A DNA stretch of 5,636 bases, from the NCBI GenBank assembly GCA_044356745.1, contig JBIKVP010000101.1:1-5636 (forward strand). Reading direction: 5' to 3'. A program made the translations under genes and the position numbers. This document shows, piece after piece, positions 5,578 through 5,636 of the stretch (positions are counted from its first letter, which is position 1; every line of letters begins with the position of its first letter). Origin of the DNA: JBIKVP01 sp044356745 (lineage in GTDB: Bacteria; Pseudomonadota; Alphaproteobacteria; Rhizobiales; Beijerinckiaceae). The notes beneath the pieces were generated by a model. The model was given only the letters and a program-made list of their open reading frames with translations. It was not told the DNA's origin and did no database searches.

Positions 5578-5636
5578 ATGGGTACGCTTTTAGAACCGGA
5601 TCAACGGCAGGAGCTTTTGAAACGCCACCGCACCGA
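5578..5636 (+). CDS. IS630-family transposase, N-terminal fragment (3' end outside window)
   Basis: An ATG at 5578 opens a frame that runs off the window after 19 full codons, beginning MGTLLEPDQRQELL and continuing KRHRT. IS630-type transposases commonly begin with a short helix of this 'L-(x)3-(Q/E)R-E-L' kind, followed by a helix rich in R/H, leading into a helix-turn-helix that binds the terminal repeat. The leader between the repeat and the ATG (5540-5577) is AT-rich, with only AAGG at 5553-5556 as a distant ribosome-site candidate. It is likely the same transposase whose C-terminus is at 3-116, but the two fragments do not overlap, so identity cannot be confirmed from this window. Confidence 0.6.
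   Translation, partial: MGTLLEPDQRQELLKRHRT

Larger units (their letters stand above)
5516..5636 (+). mobile_element. Left (5') end of a second IS630/Tc1-family insertion sequence
   Basis: The element begins with CCCCTC at 5516, directly after TA at 5514-5515. It holds a terminal inverted repeat (5516-5539), a short AT-rich leader and the first codons of a transposase. It has the same orientation as the element at the left edge. The two edges together show one right end and one left end, as expected if two copies of the same IS flank the window. The remainder lies beyond 5636. Confidence 0.75.

Noticed and set aside
1..5636. Composite transposon carrying a cargo system
   Set aside because: Geometry would allow it, but the enclosed genes are mostly chromosomal housekeeping genes with conserved alphaproteobacterial arrangement, and no outer target duplication can be seen.
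1..5636. CRISPR arrays, tRNA or rRNA genes, riboswitches
   Set aside because: No regularly spaced repeats, cloverleaf-like sequence or rRNA segments were seen on either strand by eye.

Overview
The window looks like a short stretch of alphaproteobacterial chromosome lying between two partial copies of an IS630/Tc1-type insertion sequence. The alphaproteobacterial assignment rests on three things. RsmA, PdxA and the long-chain polyprenyl diphosphate synthase read like alphaproteobacterial homologs. The polyprenyl synthase gene is divergent from a TrmN6-like methyltransferase gene. A palindrome behind rsmA carries the CGTCATGGC...GCCATCCACG frame that I recall from intergenic repeats in this class. 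The core genes have moderate G+C. The order or genus cannot be fixed from the sequence.

Layout, left to right. Bases 1-120 are the 3' end of an IS630-like element: the transposase C-terminus and the right terminal inverted repeat, followed by a TA. A short spacer with a 9-bp-stem palindrome follows. A compact leftward operon then occupies 182-3092, in transcription order: polyprenyl diphosphate synthase (ispB-like), pdxA and rsmA. The first two genes are 11 nt apart, and pdxA and rsmA share an ATGA stop/start. A 96-bp divergent intergenic region separates this operon from two rightward genes: a TrmN6-like methyltransferase (3189-3944) and a secreted PQQ-type aldose sugar dehydrogenase (4039-5157). 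Facing them is an AT-rich leftward reading frame (5176-5515, about 29% G+C by hand count). It has lost its start because a second IS630-like element, in the same orientation as the first, begins at 5516. The window ends inside the N-terminus of that second transposase.

How the genes fit together. The leftward operon joins quinone side-chain synthesis (polyprenyl diphosphate), pyridoxal phosphate synthesis (PdxA) and 16S rRNA dimethylation (RsmA). The polyprenyl and B6 routes both draw on 1-deoxy-D-xylulose 5-phosphate. The rightward genes are a probable base methyltransferase and a periplasmic sugar oxidase. These are ordinary housekeeping and metabolic genes.

I see no new defence, toxin or biosynthetic system. 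The most informative features are the IS-truncated AT-rich gene of unknown function, the near-equal lengths of IS sequence at the two ends (suggesting a contig broken at a multicopy repeat), the alphaproteobacterial-type palindrome, and an altered SAM-binding glycine motif in the methyltransferase.
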